Source: Serpentinimonas sp.
GTDB taxonomy: Bacteria; Pseudomonadota; Gammaproteobacteria; Burkholderiales; Burkholderiaceae_C
Assembly (NCBI GenBank): GCA_025458665.1
Contig: JALOSG010000090.1
Location: 1 to 10,218 of the forward strand
DNA length: 10,218 nucleotides
Direction of reading: 5' to 3'
Shown here: positions 1 to 7,195 of the stretch, one piece after another
Layout of the letters: the number at the start of each line of letters is the position of its first letter
Position numbering within the stretch: the first letter of the stretch is position 1
Translations under genes and position numbers: made by a program
The notes under the pieces: generated by a model
What the model saw: the letters and a program-made list of their open reading frames with translations, nothing else
Databases searched by the model: none
Told to the model about the DNA's origin: nothing

Positions 1-929
1 GCCACCACCGTCTTGCCGCTGCCTACATCGCCCTGCAACAGGCGGTGCATGGGCGCAGCGCGGGCCAGATCGGCGCCGATTTCATGCCCTACACGCTGCT
101 GCGCGGCGGTGAGCTGGAAGGGAAGCGTGGCCAGCAGTTGCTCGCGCAGCGTGGGCTGCCCCGGCAGGCCGTTGCGCTGTGGCAGTACCGGCGCGCGCAG
201 GCTCTCGCGCTCCAGCTTGGCCTGGTGCTGGGAGAGCTGCTGGGCCAGCAGTTCCTCGGCCTTCAGGCGCTGCCAGGCCGGGTGGCTGCGGTCTTCCAGC
301 GCGGCCAGGGACACATCGGGCGTGGGTTCATGCAGGAAACGCAGCGCCTCCCGCAAGGACCAGCGGTCGGGCTCCAGCTGCGGGGTGGCCAGGTTCAGCG
401 CCTGTAGCGCCTCGGGGGGCAGGGTTTCGCTCAGGTCGGCGCGCTGCAGGCCCGACAGCACGGCCCGGCGCAGGTAGGGCTGCGGCAGGCCGGCACTGGT
501 GGGGTACACGGGGGTGAGGGCTTCGGGCAGCGTGCCACCCGCCGGCCGGAAGGACGGGTGCATCATGGTCCAGCCCAGCATGCCGCCGCGCAATTCGCCA
601 CGCGCGCGGATGCGGGCACCCACCGCCAGTGTTTTCTGGTGCGTGGGGTAGAAGGCAAAAAAGCGCAGCACGCAGGTGTCGGTGCCATCGTCCAGCGTGA
701 CCAGCAGCTGGCGGCGCGGGCGGAAAGACACCTCCGAGGCGGTGACGGTGCCCTCTATCTGCAGCGTATCGCCCTCGCGCGCCGTGCTCAGCCTATCGAT
801 CCGGGTTTCGTCCTCGTAGCGCAGCGGCAGGTGCAGCGCAAGATCAATGGGGCGCACCAGCCCCAGCTTGCGCAGGGCCTTCTGCGGCAGGCTCAGGGTG
901 AGGGATTTGGGCGCGGGAGTGCGGGGCAC
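1..929 (-). CDS. recG: ATP-dependent DNA helicase RecG, N-terminal part (runs off left edge)
   Basis: RecG remodels stalled replication forks and branched recombination intermediates in the cytoplasm. The 309 visible residues cover the N-terminal wedge/OB-fold region (roughly residues 50-160, including LHLPLRYEDET) and the start of the first helicase lobe. They end just after the Walker A motif GDVGSGKT at residues 300-307, which is close to its place in E. coli RecG (Lys302). That match shows the N-terminus is essentially complete. The remaining helicase domain lies beyond base 1. The start chosen is GTG at 929-927, because an in-frame TAG sits three codons upstream (938-936) and the next in-frame ATG is deep inside the OB fold. 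There is no good Shine-Dalgarno sequence in front of this GTG, so the exact start is less sure than the identity. I read the frame through to the window edge and saw no stop or frameshift. The gene is divergent from the diguanylate cyclase gene. Confidence 0.95.
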   Translation of the reverse strand, partial: MPRTPAPKSLTLSLPQKALRKLGLVRPIDLALHLPLRYEDETRIDRLSTAREGDTLQIEGTVTASEVSFRPRRQLLVTLDDGTDTCVLRFFAFYPTHQKTLAVGARIRARGELRGGMLGWTMMHPSFRPAGGTLPEALTPVYPTSAGLPQPYLRRAVLSGLQRADLSETLPPEALQALNLATPQLEPDRWSLREALRFLHEPTPDVSLAALEDRSHPAWQRLKAEELLAQQLSQHQAKLERESLRAPVLPQRNGLPGQPTLREQLLATLPFQLTAAQQRVGHEIGADLARAAPMHRLLQGDVGSGKTVV

Positions 930-954
930 AGCAGGCTAGAGCAACAAATCATCC

Positions 955-960
955 ATTATG
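955..960 (-). promoter_or_regulatory. Possible -10 element for recG, overlapping a plus-strand -10-like sequence
   Basis: The minus strand reads CATAAT here, 5 of 6 matches to the sigma-70 -10 consensus. It would place transcription start near base 948, about 19 nt before the recG GTG. The plus strand reads CATTAT at 954-959 (4 of 6), which could serve the divergent diguanylate cyclase gene with a start near 966. No convincing -35 hexamer is seen on either strand at 16-18 bp spacing. The 69-bp gap between the two genes (930-998) holds nothing else recognisable. Confidence 0.3.
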
Positions 961-998
961 CTGAGAGCGTCTTTTCCTCTGCGGCACCCATCCCACCC

Positions 999-2468
999 AT
1001 GACCGATTTGCCTACCGATTTCGAACACATGTTCGAGCTGGCTCCCGTTTCCCTGTGGCTGGAGGACTACAGCGAATTGCAGGCTTTGTTTGCCCAGTGG
1101 CGCGCTGCAGGCATCGCCGATCTGCGCGCCTACCTGCAGGAAGACCCCCGCCGAATAGCGGCATGTACGGCCTGCTACCGCGTGCTGCGGGTGAACCAGC
1201 GCACGCTGGCGTTGTTCAAGGCCTCGTCGCAAGAGGAACTGCTGGACCGGCTCGGCGATGTGTTTTCGGGAGATATGCACGAGCAGGCGATCCGCGAACT
1301 GGAAACATTGTGGAACGGCGGCCTGACTTTCGAGAACCAGACCGTGAACTACGCCCTGAGCGGCGAGCGGCTGGACGTGATGGTGCGCGGCCGCGTACTA
1401 CCGGGCCACGAAAGCCAATGGGACCGCGTGCTGGTGTCGGTGGAAGACCTGACCGCGCGGGTACGGGCCGAAGCGCACCTGCACCAGAGTGAACGGTACG
1501 CGCGCGATCTGTTCGACCGCTCCCCGGTGTCTCTGTGGGTGGAGGACTTTTCGGTGGTGAAGCAGCTGCTGGACGAAGTACGCGCGCAAGGCATCATGGA
1601 CTTTGGTGTCTTCCTCAAGGTGCACCCCGAGTTCGTTTCGCGCTGCATGCAGGAAATCCGTGTGGTGGACGTGAACCGGCAGACTTTGCGCATGCTGGGC
1701 GCCCGCGACAAGGCCGAGCTGTTGAATAACCTGTCGCAGATTTTTCGGGATGAGATGCACGAGCCCTTCGCAGCCCAGCTGATGGACCTGTGGAACGGGC
1801 GCTACAGCCAGGAGCGCGAAGTGGTGAACTACGCCCTCAACGGCGACCTGCTTCACGTACACATGCAGTTCGCGGTGCTGGAGGAGCACCGCGAGCGCTG
1901 GGACCTGGTGCTGGTGTCACTGGTAGATATCACGGCGCGCAAGAAAGCCGAAGCGTACCTGGAGTACCTGGGCAAGCACGATGTGCTGACCAAACTCCGC
2001 AACCGCGCCTACTTCGCCGAGGAAACCGCCCGCCTGGCGCGCAAAGGGCCCTGGCCCGTGGGCGTGCTGGCCATCGATCTCAATGGCTTGAAGCTGGCCA
2101 ACGACGACGACGGACACGCCGCCGGTGATTCGCTGCTACGACGGGCCGGAGAGGTACTGAACAAAGTGGTGGACGCTCCAGCCTGCGCTGCCCGCGTGGG
2201 CGGTGACGAGTTTGTGGTGCTGATGCCAGGCAGCGACCTGGACGCGGCCGAGGCGATGCGGCAGAACATTGTGCAGGTGCTCGACCTGAACAACCAGTTC
2301 TACCCGGGGCGCCCCTTGAGCATGTCTATCGGCACGGCGGTGTGCCACAAAGGCGACGCCATAGAGGCGGTGCTGCAACAGGCCGACCGCGCCATGTACG
2401 AAGAAAAGGCGCGTTACTACCGGGAAAACCCATTCAACCGACGCCGCAACGACGCAGGACCCGGCTGA
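999..2468 (+). CDS. Diguanylate cyclase with two tandem PAS-like sensor modules
   Basis: The predicted 489-residue protein makes cyclic di-GMP from two GTP. The C-terminal GGDEF domain (about residues 322-480) has the intact signature GGDEF at 401-405, the N-terminal DVLTKLRNR motif, a metal-binding-type Asp at 360 and the NDDDGHAAGD segment. Two homologous modules precede it, at about residues 14-160 and 174-320. Each begins [AS]PVSLW[LV]ED and ends with a VS-x-x-D-[LI]-TAR-type segment leading into a helix with AEA[HY]L, as PAS domains do. They are offset by exactly 160 residues. The RxxD inhibitory site usually six residues before GGDEF is replaced by DAPA. There is no EAL domain, signal peptide or membrane segment, so it is probably cytoplasmic. 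ATG 999 is the first plausible start: the open frame extends upstream only antisense to recG, and no strong ribosome site is visible. The ligand of the sensor modules is unknown. Confidence 0.9.
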   Translation: MTDLPTDFEHMFELAPVSLWLEDYSELQALFAQWRAAGIADLRAYLQEDPRRIAACTACYRVLRVNQRTLALFKASSQEELLDRLGDVFSGDMHEQAIRELETLWNGGLTFENQTVNYALSGERLDVMVRGRVLPGHESQWDRVLVSVEDLTARVRAEAHLHQSERYARDLFDRSPVSLWVEDFSVVKQLLDEVRAQGIMDFGVFLKVHPEFVSRCMQEIRVVDVNRQTLRMLGARDKAELLNNLSQIFRDEMHEPFAAQLMDLWNGRYSQEREVVNYALNGDLLHVHMQFAVLEEHRERWDLVLVSLVDITARKKAEAYLEYLGKHDVLTKLRNRAYFAEETARLARKGPWPVGVLAIDLNGLKLANDDDGHAAGDSLLRRAGEVLNKVVDAPACAARVGGDEFVVLMPGSDLDAAEAMRQNIVQVLDLNNQFYPGRPLSMSIGTAVCHKGDAIEAVLQQADRAMYEEKARYYRENPFNRRRNDAGPG

Positions 2469-2515
2469 AAAGGTGCGCTTGCCTCACGGGTGCTGGCGCC
2501 CGCCCATGCTGCGGC

Positions 2516-3295
2516 TCACAGGCTGTCGTGCAGCTCCACCAGCGCCTGCGTGAGCTTGTGGCGCGGGTCGAGAAAAATCATGGGGCGGGACAACTGGTGC
2601 GACTCGCGCACCTTCACGGAGGACGGCAGGTAGGGCTGCAGCACCGGCAGGCCTTCGTCAATCAGCTCCTGCACCAGGCGCTGCGGCAGGTTGGCGCGCG
2701 GCTGGAACTGGTTGACCACAATGCCCTTGATCTCCAGGTCGGGGTTGTGGTCCACCTTGATCTCCTGCACGTTGTCCATGAGGGTGTAGAGCGCCTGGCG
2801 GGAGAAATCGTCGCAATCGAAGGGGATGAGGCAGCCCGTGGCCGCAATCAGCGCCGAGCGGGTGTAGAAATTCAAGGCCGGCGGCGTGTCGATGTAGATG
2901 CGGTCGAAGTGTTCGCTGAGCTGCTGCAGCGCCTCGTTGAGCTTGTAGATCTTGTGGCGCGATTCGAGCTTGACCTGCAACTCATCGAGCTGGGGGCTGG
3001 CGTGCATGAGCGAGAGGTTGGCAAACGGCGTAGCCACCACGAAATCGGTGGGCGGTGCCGGGCGGAAGCTGTAGCTCAGCACCTGCTCGAAAAAATCGGC
3101 CACGGTGGGGATCTCGGGCGCCTCGGCGCCTTCTTCGGGCGCTACCGAACCCATGAGGTAGGCGCTGGAGTTGCCTTGCTGGTCCAGATCGACCACCAGC
3201 GTGCGAAAGCCCTGGCTGGCGCTGATGGCAGCGAGGTTGCAGGTGATGGTGGACTTGCCCACGCCGCCTTTTTGATTGAAAACCACCATGGCCAT
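2516..3295 (-). CDS. ParA/MinD-family ATPase, no ParB partner in window
   Basis: This 259-residue protein is a deviant-Walker P-loop ATPase of the ParA family, whose members position DNA, protein clusters or other cargo. It shows the signature KGGVGKST at residues 9-16 (signature Lys9 and catalytic Lys14), a Walker A' segment VVDLDQQGN near residues 34-42 and Walker B IYIDTPP with Asp136. It lacks the N-terminal DNA-binding extension of P1-type plasmid ParA. The start at 3295 places the P-loop at the very N-terminus, as usual for short ParA proteins. It is supported by a GGAG 6 nt upstream; longer in-frame extensions lack support. No parB, parS-like cluster, replication gene or mobile element is visible nearby, so a plasmid-partition role is not supported. 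It may be an orphan chromosomal ParA with an unknown cargo. It converges on the diguanylate cyclase gene (47-bp gap). Confidence 0.9.
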   Translation of the reverse strand: MAMVVFNQKGGVGKSTITCNLAAISASQGFRTLVVDLDQQGNSSAYLMGSVAPEEGAEAPEIPTVADFFEQVLSYSFRPAPPTDFVVATPFANLSLMHASPQLDELQVKLESRHKIYKLNEALQQLSEHFDRIYIDTPPALNFYTRSALIAATGCLIPFDCDDFSRQALYTLMDNVQEIKVDHNPDLEIKGIVVNQFQPRANLPQRLVQELIDEGLPVLQPYLPSSVKVRESHQLSRPMIFLDPRHKLTQALVELHDSL

Positions 3296-3574
3296 GAGAG
3301 ACTCCGTTTCGTGTGTCCGAGGATGAAAGCGTGCCCGCGCAAGAGCGCCGGGAGTTGGTGCGCTGCCGGGCCTGCATCCTAAGCGACGCAGATGATGGCC
3401 CGCTGACGTTGCCGGGAAACTGGCGAAAAACTGGCAAAATTGCGGCCCTGCAGCGGCAGGCTGAACAAGCAAGTGGCGTACCTGCCCGGGCCAGTCTGTC
3501 GCTCCGCCCCCTTCGCCACTCTTTGCTCCTCTTCAACCCATCCCTTGGAACGGGCCCGTCCGGCCCTCAAGCGC
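3296..3574. other. Divergent intergenic region between parA-like gene and queA
   Basis: These 279 bases should carry the promoters of both the ParA-like gene and queA-tgt. I see no convincing sigma-70 promoter. A TTGCCG at 3409-3414 resembles a -35 element, but the sequence 17 bp later (TGGCAA) is a poor -10. The octamer AAACTGGC occurs twice at an 11-bp period (3417-3424 and 3428-3435). A perfect 10-bp palindrome ACGGGCCCGT lies at 3550-3559, close to the queA start. Open frames crossing this stretch have no recognisable protein character. I see no riboswitch-like fold. Confidence 0.5.
3302..3305 (-). promoter_or_regulatory. Ribosome binding site fixing the ParA start
   Basis: The minus strand reads GGAG at 3305-3302, six bases before the ATG at 3295. 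This decides for the 259-residue ParA over a longer upstream reading. Confidence 0.7.
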
Positions 3575-4693
3575 ATGCACACACCCTCCCCCGCCGTATC
3601 TCCTTACCCGCCAGCACAACCGCCCCAGCTGCAACTGAGCGATTTCGATTTCGACCTCCCCCCCGAGCTGATCGCCCAGCACCCGGCGGCCGAACGCAGC
3701 GCTTCCCGCCTCCTTGATGGACGCGATCCCCACGCGGCACAACCCACCCACCGCATCTTCAGGGAGTTGCCCACGCTGCTGCAGCCCGGCGACCTGCTGG
3801 TCTTCAACGACACCCAGGTGGTGAAGGCGCGGGTGTTTGGCGAGAAGGCCAGCGGCGGCAAACTGGAACTGCTCATTGAGCGGGTACTGGCATCCACCGA
3901 GGGACCGGCACACCAGGTGGTGGCGCACATGAAGGTGAGCAAGAAGCCGCTGCCAGGCAGCACCCTGCACCTGGCGGGCGGCCACACCGCCACGGTGCTG
4001 GGCCGCTGGCCGCAGCCCGACGGTCCGCTGTTCCACCTGGCGCTGAGCACCGACCCCTACACCCTCATGGCCGAGCATGGCCATGTGCCCCTGCCGCCCT
4101 ACATCACCCACGAAGACAGCGAAGACGATGTGTCGCGCTACCAGACGGTGTTTGCGCGCCACCCGGGCGCCGTGGCCGCACCCACGGCGGCGCTGCACTT
4201 CGACGAAGGCGTGCTGGCCGCCCTGGAAGCGCGCGGCGTGCAGCGCGCCAGCGTGACCCTGCACGTGGGGGCGGGCACCTTCCAGCCGGTGAAGACGGAG
4301 CGCATCGAGGAACACCACATGCATTCGGAGTGGTACCGCATTCCCCCAGCCACCGTGCAGGCGCTGGCGGCCTGCCGGGAGCGCGGCGGGCGCGTGGTGG
4401 CCGTGGGCACCACCTCGGTACGGACGCTGGAATCGTGGGCGCGCAGCGGGCAGACCGAAGGCGATACCGATATCTTCATCACCCCGGGGTTCCGCTTTCA
4501 GGTGGTGGACCTGCTGATCACCAATTTCCACCTGCCCAAGAGCACACTCATGATGCTGGTGAGTGCATTCTCTGGTCATGCGCACATCATGGCGCTGTAC
4601 CGCCAAGCCATTGCAGAGCGTTACCGCTTTTTCAGCTACGGCGACTCCATGCTGCTGCAGCGCCAGCTCCCACAGGAACCCACCGCATGCTGA
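3575..4693 (+). CDS. queA: S-adenosylmethionine:tRNA ribosyltransferase-isomerase QueA
   Basis: QueA transfers and isomerises the ribosyl group of S-adenosylmethionine onto preQ1 already in tRNA, giving epoxyqueuosine at wobble position 34 of tRNAs for Asp, Asn, His and Tyr. The 372-residue product matches the family end to end. Motifs include PGDLLVFNDT (71-80), GHVPLPPYI (169-177), PGAVAAPTAALHF (197-209), HVGAGTFQPV (230-239), VGTTSVR (277-283), TNFHLPKSTL (316-325) and YRFFSYGD (350-357). The start at 3575 gives a proline-rich leader of about 21 residues before LSDFDFDLPPELIAQ, where shorter QueA proteins begin. No in-frame ATG lies between them and no strong Shine-Dalgarno is visible, so the leader could be partly untranslated. 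Its stop overlaps the tgt start by 7 nt (ATGCTGA), implying translational coupling. Confidence 0.97.
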   Translation: MHTPSPAVSPYPPAQPPQLQLSDFDFDLPPELIAQHPAAERSASRLLDGRDPHAAQPTHRIFRELPTLLQPGDLLVFNDTQVVKARVFGEKASGGKLELLIERVLASTEGPAHQVVAHMKVSKKPLPGSTLHLAGGHTATVLGRWPQPDGPLFHLALSTDPYTLMAEHGHVPLPPYITHEDSEDDVSRYQTVFARHPGAVAAPTAALHFDEGVLAALEARGVQRASVTLHVGAGTFQPVKTERIEEHHMHSEWYRIPPATVQALAACRERGGRVVAVGTTSVRTLESWARSGQTEGDTDIFITPGFRFQVVDLLITNFHLPKSTLMMLVSAFSGHAHIMALYRQAIAERYRFFSYGDSMLLQRQLPQEPTAC

Positions 4694-5871
4694 AGTTCGA
4701 CCTGCTCAAGACCGACCCCGACAGCCACGCACGGCGCGCCCAGCTCACGCTGAACCACGGCGTGGTGCAGACCCCCATCTTCATGCCGGTGGGTACCTAC
4801 GGCACGGTGAAAGGCGTGATGCCGCAAAGCCTGCACGACATGGGTGCGCAGATCATTCTGGGCAACACCTTCCACCTGTGGATGCGGCCCGGGCTGGACA
4901 TCATGCAAAGCTTTGGCGGGCTGCACCAGTTCGAGCAATGGAACAAGCCCATCCTGACCGACTCGGGTGGATTTCAGGTCTGGAGCCTGGGCGCCATGCG
5001 CAAGATCACCGAAGAAGGGGTGCACTTTGCCTCGCCAGTGAACGGCGACAAGCTGTTCATGTCGCCCGAAGTGAGCATGCAGATACAGACCACGCTGAAC
5101 AGCGACATCGTGATGCAGCTCGATGAGTGCACGCCCTACTGGCAGGGCGAGAAGCATGTGGGCCACATCACCACCGAAGCCGAAGCGCGCCAGAGCATGG
5201 CCATGAGCCTGCGTTGGGCCCAGCGGTCGCAGGCGGAGTTTGCGCGGCTGGAGAACCCCAACGCGCTGTTTGGCATTGTGCAGGGCGGCATGTTCGAGCA
5301 CCTGCGCGAAGAAAGCCTGCAGGCGCTGGTAGAGATGGACTTCCCCGGCTACGCCATAGGCGGCGTGAGCGTGGGCGAGCCCAAGGAGGAGATGCTGCGC
5401 ATCATGGCGCACACGCCGCACCGCCTGCCCACCCACAAGCCGCGCTACCTCATGGGCGTGGGTACGCCCGAAGACCTCGTGGATGGCGTGGCCGCTGGCG
5501 TGGATATGTTCGATTGCGTGATGCCCACCCGCAACGCCCGCAACGGCACGCTGTTCACCCGCTTTGGCGACCTGAAGGTGCGCAACGCCCGCCACAAGGC
5601 AGACCCCCAACCGCTGGACCCCACCTGCACCTGCTACGCCTGCGCCGGGCACAGCGGGGTGAGCTGGAACGATGGGGGCCGCGAGGGCTTTTCGCGCGCC
5701 TACCTGCACCACCTGGAGCGTTGCGGTGAAATGCTGGCGCCCATGCTGGCCAGCATCCATAACCTGCACTATTACCTGAACCTGATGCGCGAAATTCGCG
5801 AAGCCCTGGAGGCCGGCACGTTCACCGAATTCCGCCGCCAGTTCAAGGCCGACCGGGCCCGCGGCGTGTGA
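4687..5871 (+). CDS. tgt: Queuine tRNA-ribosyltransferase (tRNA-guanine transglycosylase)
   Basis: Tgt exchanges guanine-34 for preQ1 in GUN-anticodon tRNAs, the step before QueA. The 394-residue protein has the general acid/base Asp92 in TDSGGFQV and the nucleophile Asp276 in MFDCVMPTRNAR. The zinc site is Cys314, Cys316 and Cys319 (CTCYAC) with His358 in SIHNLHYY. Substrate-pocket motifs such as GIVQGG and AIGGVSVGE are present. The spacing from the first zinc cysteine to the histidine is 44 residues, against 31 in the Zymomonas enzyme, because about 13 residues are inserted after Cys319 (AGHSGVSWNDGGREGF region) before SRAYLHHL. The start at 4687 overlaps the end of queA, with AGGA about 8 nt upstream inside queA. 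tgt is followed not by yajC-secD, as in E. coli, but 19 nt later by the end of a convergent FIST-domain gene. I see no clear terminator between them. Confidence 0.97.
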   Translation: MLKFDLLKTDPDSHARRAQLTLNHGVVQTPIFMPVGTYGTVKGVMPQSLHDMGAQIILGNTFHLWMRPGLDIMQSFGGLHQFEQWNKPILTDSGGFQVWSLGAMRKITEEGVHFASPVNGDKLFMSPEVSMQIQTTLNSDIVMQLDECTPYWQGEKHVGHITTEAEARQSMAMSLRWAQRSQAEFARLENPNALFGIVQGGMFEHLREESLQALVEMDFPGYAIGGVSVGEPKEEMLRIMAHTPHRLPTHKPRYLMGVGTPEDLVDGVAAGVDMFDCVMPTRNARNGTLFTRFGDLKVRNARHKADPQPLDPTCTCYACAGHSGVSWNDGGREGFSRAYLHHLERCGEMLAPMLASIHNLHYYLNLMREIREALEAGTFTEFRRQFKADRARGV

Positions 5872-5890
5872 CCCTGGGGGCGGCTGGTTC

Positions 5891-7195
5891 TCAGTCGGCC
5901 ACGAAGACGGTGAGCACCCCGGTGTAGCCGTACAGCCGGTGGTGGGCAATTTCACCGCCGGCAAAAAAGCCCACCAGCGGCACATCGCCCAACGCGCGGC
6001 GCACGATCTGCATTTCCGCGCTGGGGCCGCCAAAGTGCGGCCCACCGCGCCCGGCACAACTCACGTAGATGGCGCCGGCCATGCGGCGCGCCAGGTGCGG
6101 TGCCGACTGCTCCTGCGCATCGGCCATGGCGGCCACGGTTTCCAGCGGCCATTCGTGCGGCTCCAGTTCCTCACGGATTTCGGCGCACACGCGGGTCAGG
6201 TCGGCGCGCGCGGCTTCGGCGTTGCGCTCGCAGAAGGTCAGGGTCATGCCTTCCTGCACACGGTCGGCAATGGCCACGCCGCGGCGGCCTGGGTCCAGGC
6301 CAATCAGGTGGCGCACCCGCACTTCTTCGCTGAACTGGCCGCGCAGCACGGGGGCCTGGCTTCCTGCAGAGGGCGCGGCGCGGCCGGGAGGCGCAGCATC
6401 TACCAGCCCCACCAGCGTCTGGCGCAGCCGCGTGGTGGCCGCCTGCGGCTGCTCGAGGGTGATGCGCAAGTCGGACAAGAGCACCTCCAGCGCCGGCTCG
6501 CCATCGAGTTCCAGCACCACGTTGTTGTCGGCACGGGTGACGCGGTGGCTGGGCGCCACCGGCCGCACGCCCTGCGTGACGCGGGACAGCAAGGACACAC
6601 TGCGGGCAAAGGCCACGCCACTGAGGCCACCCTGGAACACGCCTTGCGCGCCCGCGTGCCCACTGCCCGCCAGCGCACCCTGGCTGGAACGCGCGAACTG
6701 CACGCCCACCGTGCGCGAGGAGGCCAGCCCGCCGAACACATAGGCACTGGCCGTGCGGTCGGCAATCTCCTCCACCAGTTCGGCCACGTCGGGGGTCTGG
6801 CCGTCGGCGTGCAGCAGGGCGGTGTGGGCGCGGAAACCGCCTGGCCCTTGCGCGGGCGGCAGGGGTGCGACACCGCTGAACACGCGGTACTGCTGGGGCG
6901 ACAGGTCGCACAGCATGACGGCCATGGCGGGCTCGTCGAAATACTCGGCGTTGTTCACGCAGATGCCTACGCCGACCGTACCCACCCAGTCGGTCACTTC
7001 GGGCAGTTCGGCGCTCAGGTGGTCCAGGATGTCCTGCGCCGCGCCGGCGTAGTGGTCCGTGATGTAGAGCGCAGCCAGCGGCGGTTCGGCGGCGTGGTCG
7101 GGCAGCGCCATCTGCGCGCGCAGCTGCGCCAGCACCAGCGCAGCGGCCATGCGCCATTGCGGGTGGGTGGCGTGGGCAAAGGGGAACAGCTTCAT
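5891..7195 (-). CDS. FIST-domain ligand-sensing protein (FIST_N + FIST_C)
   Basis: The 434-residue protein fits the FIST family, a proposed small-ligand (perhaps amino-acid) sensor module found alone or joined to signalling domains. The N-terminal half (about 35-240) carries GVGICVNNAEYFDEPAM (75-91), FGGLASSR (154-161) and the characteristic RADNNVVLELDGEPALEVL stretch (221-239). The C-terminal half (about 285-430) has DRVQEGMTLTFCERNAEAA (311-329), SCAGRGG (379-385) and the closing GFFAGGEIA (409-417). No output domain, membrane segment or signal peptide is present, so it probably acts in the cytoplasm through a partner. The start at 7195 overlaps the phaM-like stop as ATGA, and the protein matches the family from there. 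The longer upstream reading is antisense-like low-complexity sequence within phaM. It is the last gene of the crotonase-phaM-FIST operon. The ligand and partner are unknown. Confidence 0.88.
   Translation of the reverse strand: MKLFPFAHATHPQWRMAAALVLAQLRAQMALPDHAAEPPLAALYITDHYAGAAQDILDHLSAELPEVTDWVGTVGVGICVNNAEYFDEPAMAVMLCDLSPQQYRVFSGVAPLPPAQGPGGFRAHTALLHADGQTPDVAELVEEIADRTASAYVFGGLASSRTVGVQFARSSQGALAGSGHAGAQGVFQGGLSGVAFARSVSLLSRVTQGVRPVAPSHRVTRADNNVVLELDGEPALEVLLSDLRITLEQPQAATTRLRQTLVGLVDAAPPGRAAPSAGSQAPVLRGQFSEEVRVRHLIGLDPGRRGVAIADRVQEGMTLTFCERNAEAARADLTRVCAEIREELEPHEWPLETVAAMADAQEQSAPHLARRMAGAIYVSCAGRGGPHFGGPSAEMQIVRRALGDVPLVGFFAGGEIAHHRLYGYTGVLTVFVAD

Noticed and set aside
558..998. Upstream extension of the diguanylate cyclase frame
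   Set aside because: It is antisense to recG, which has clear family sequence there, and the extension has no recognisable protein features. The start at 999 is used.
2488..2501. GGGTG/CGCCC hairpin between the diguanylate cyclase and parA-like genes as a terminator
   Set aside because: The stem is only 5 bp with a G-U pair and there is no T-tract, so such pairing is expected by chance in DNA this GC-rich.
2516..3295. ParA-like gene as evidence of an integrated plasmid or genomic island
   Set aside because: No ParB, replication, integrase or transfer genes and no flanking repeats are present, and the base composition looks like that of its neighbours.
3533..6057. Long minus-strand open frames opposite queA and tgt (3533-4606 and 4636-6057)
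   Set aside because: They are antisense to highly conserved genes, have the skewed His/Gln/Val/Gly-rich composition of shadow frames in GC-rich DNA, and show no family motif.
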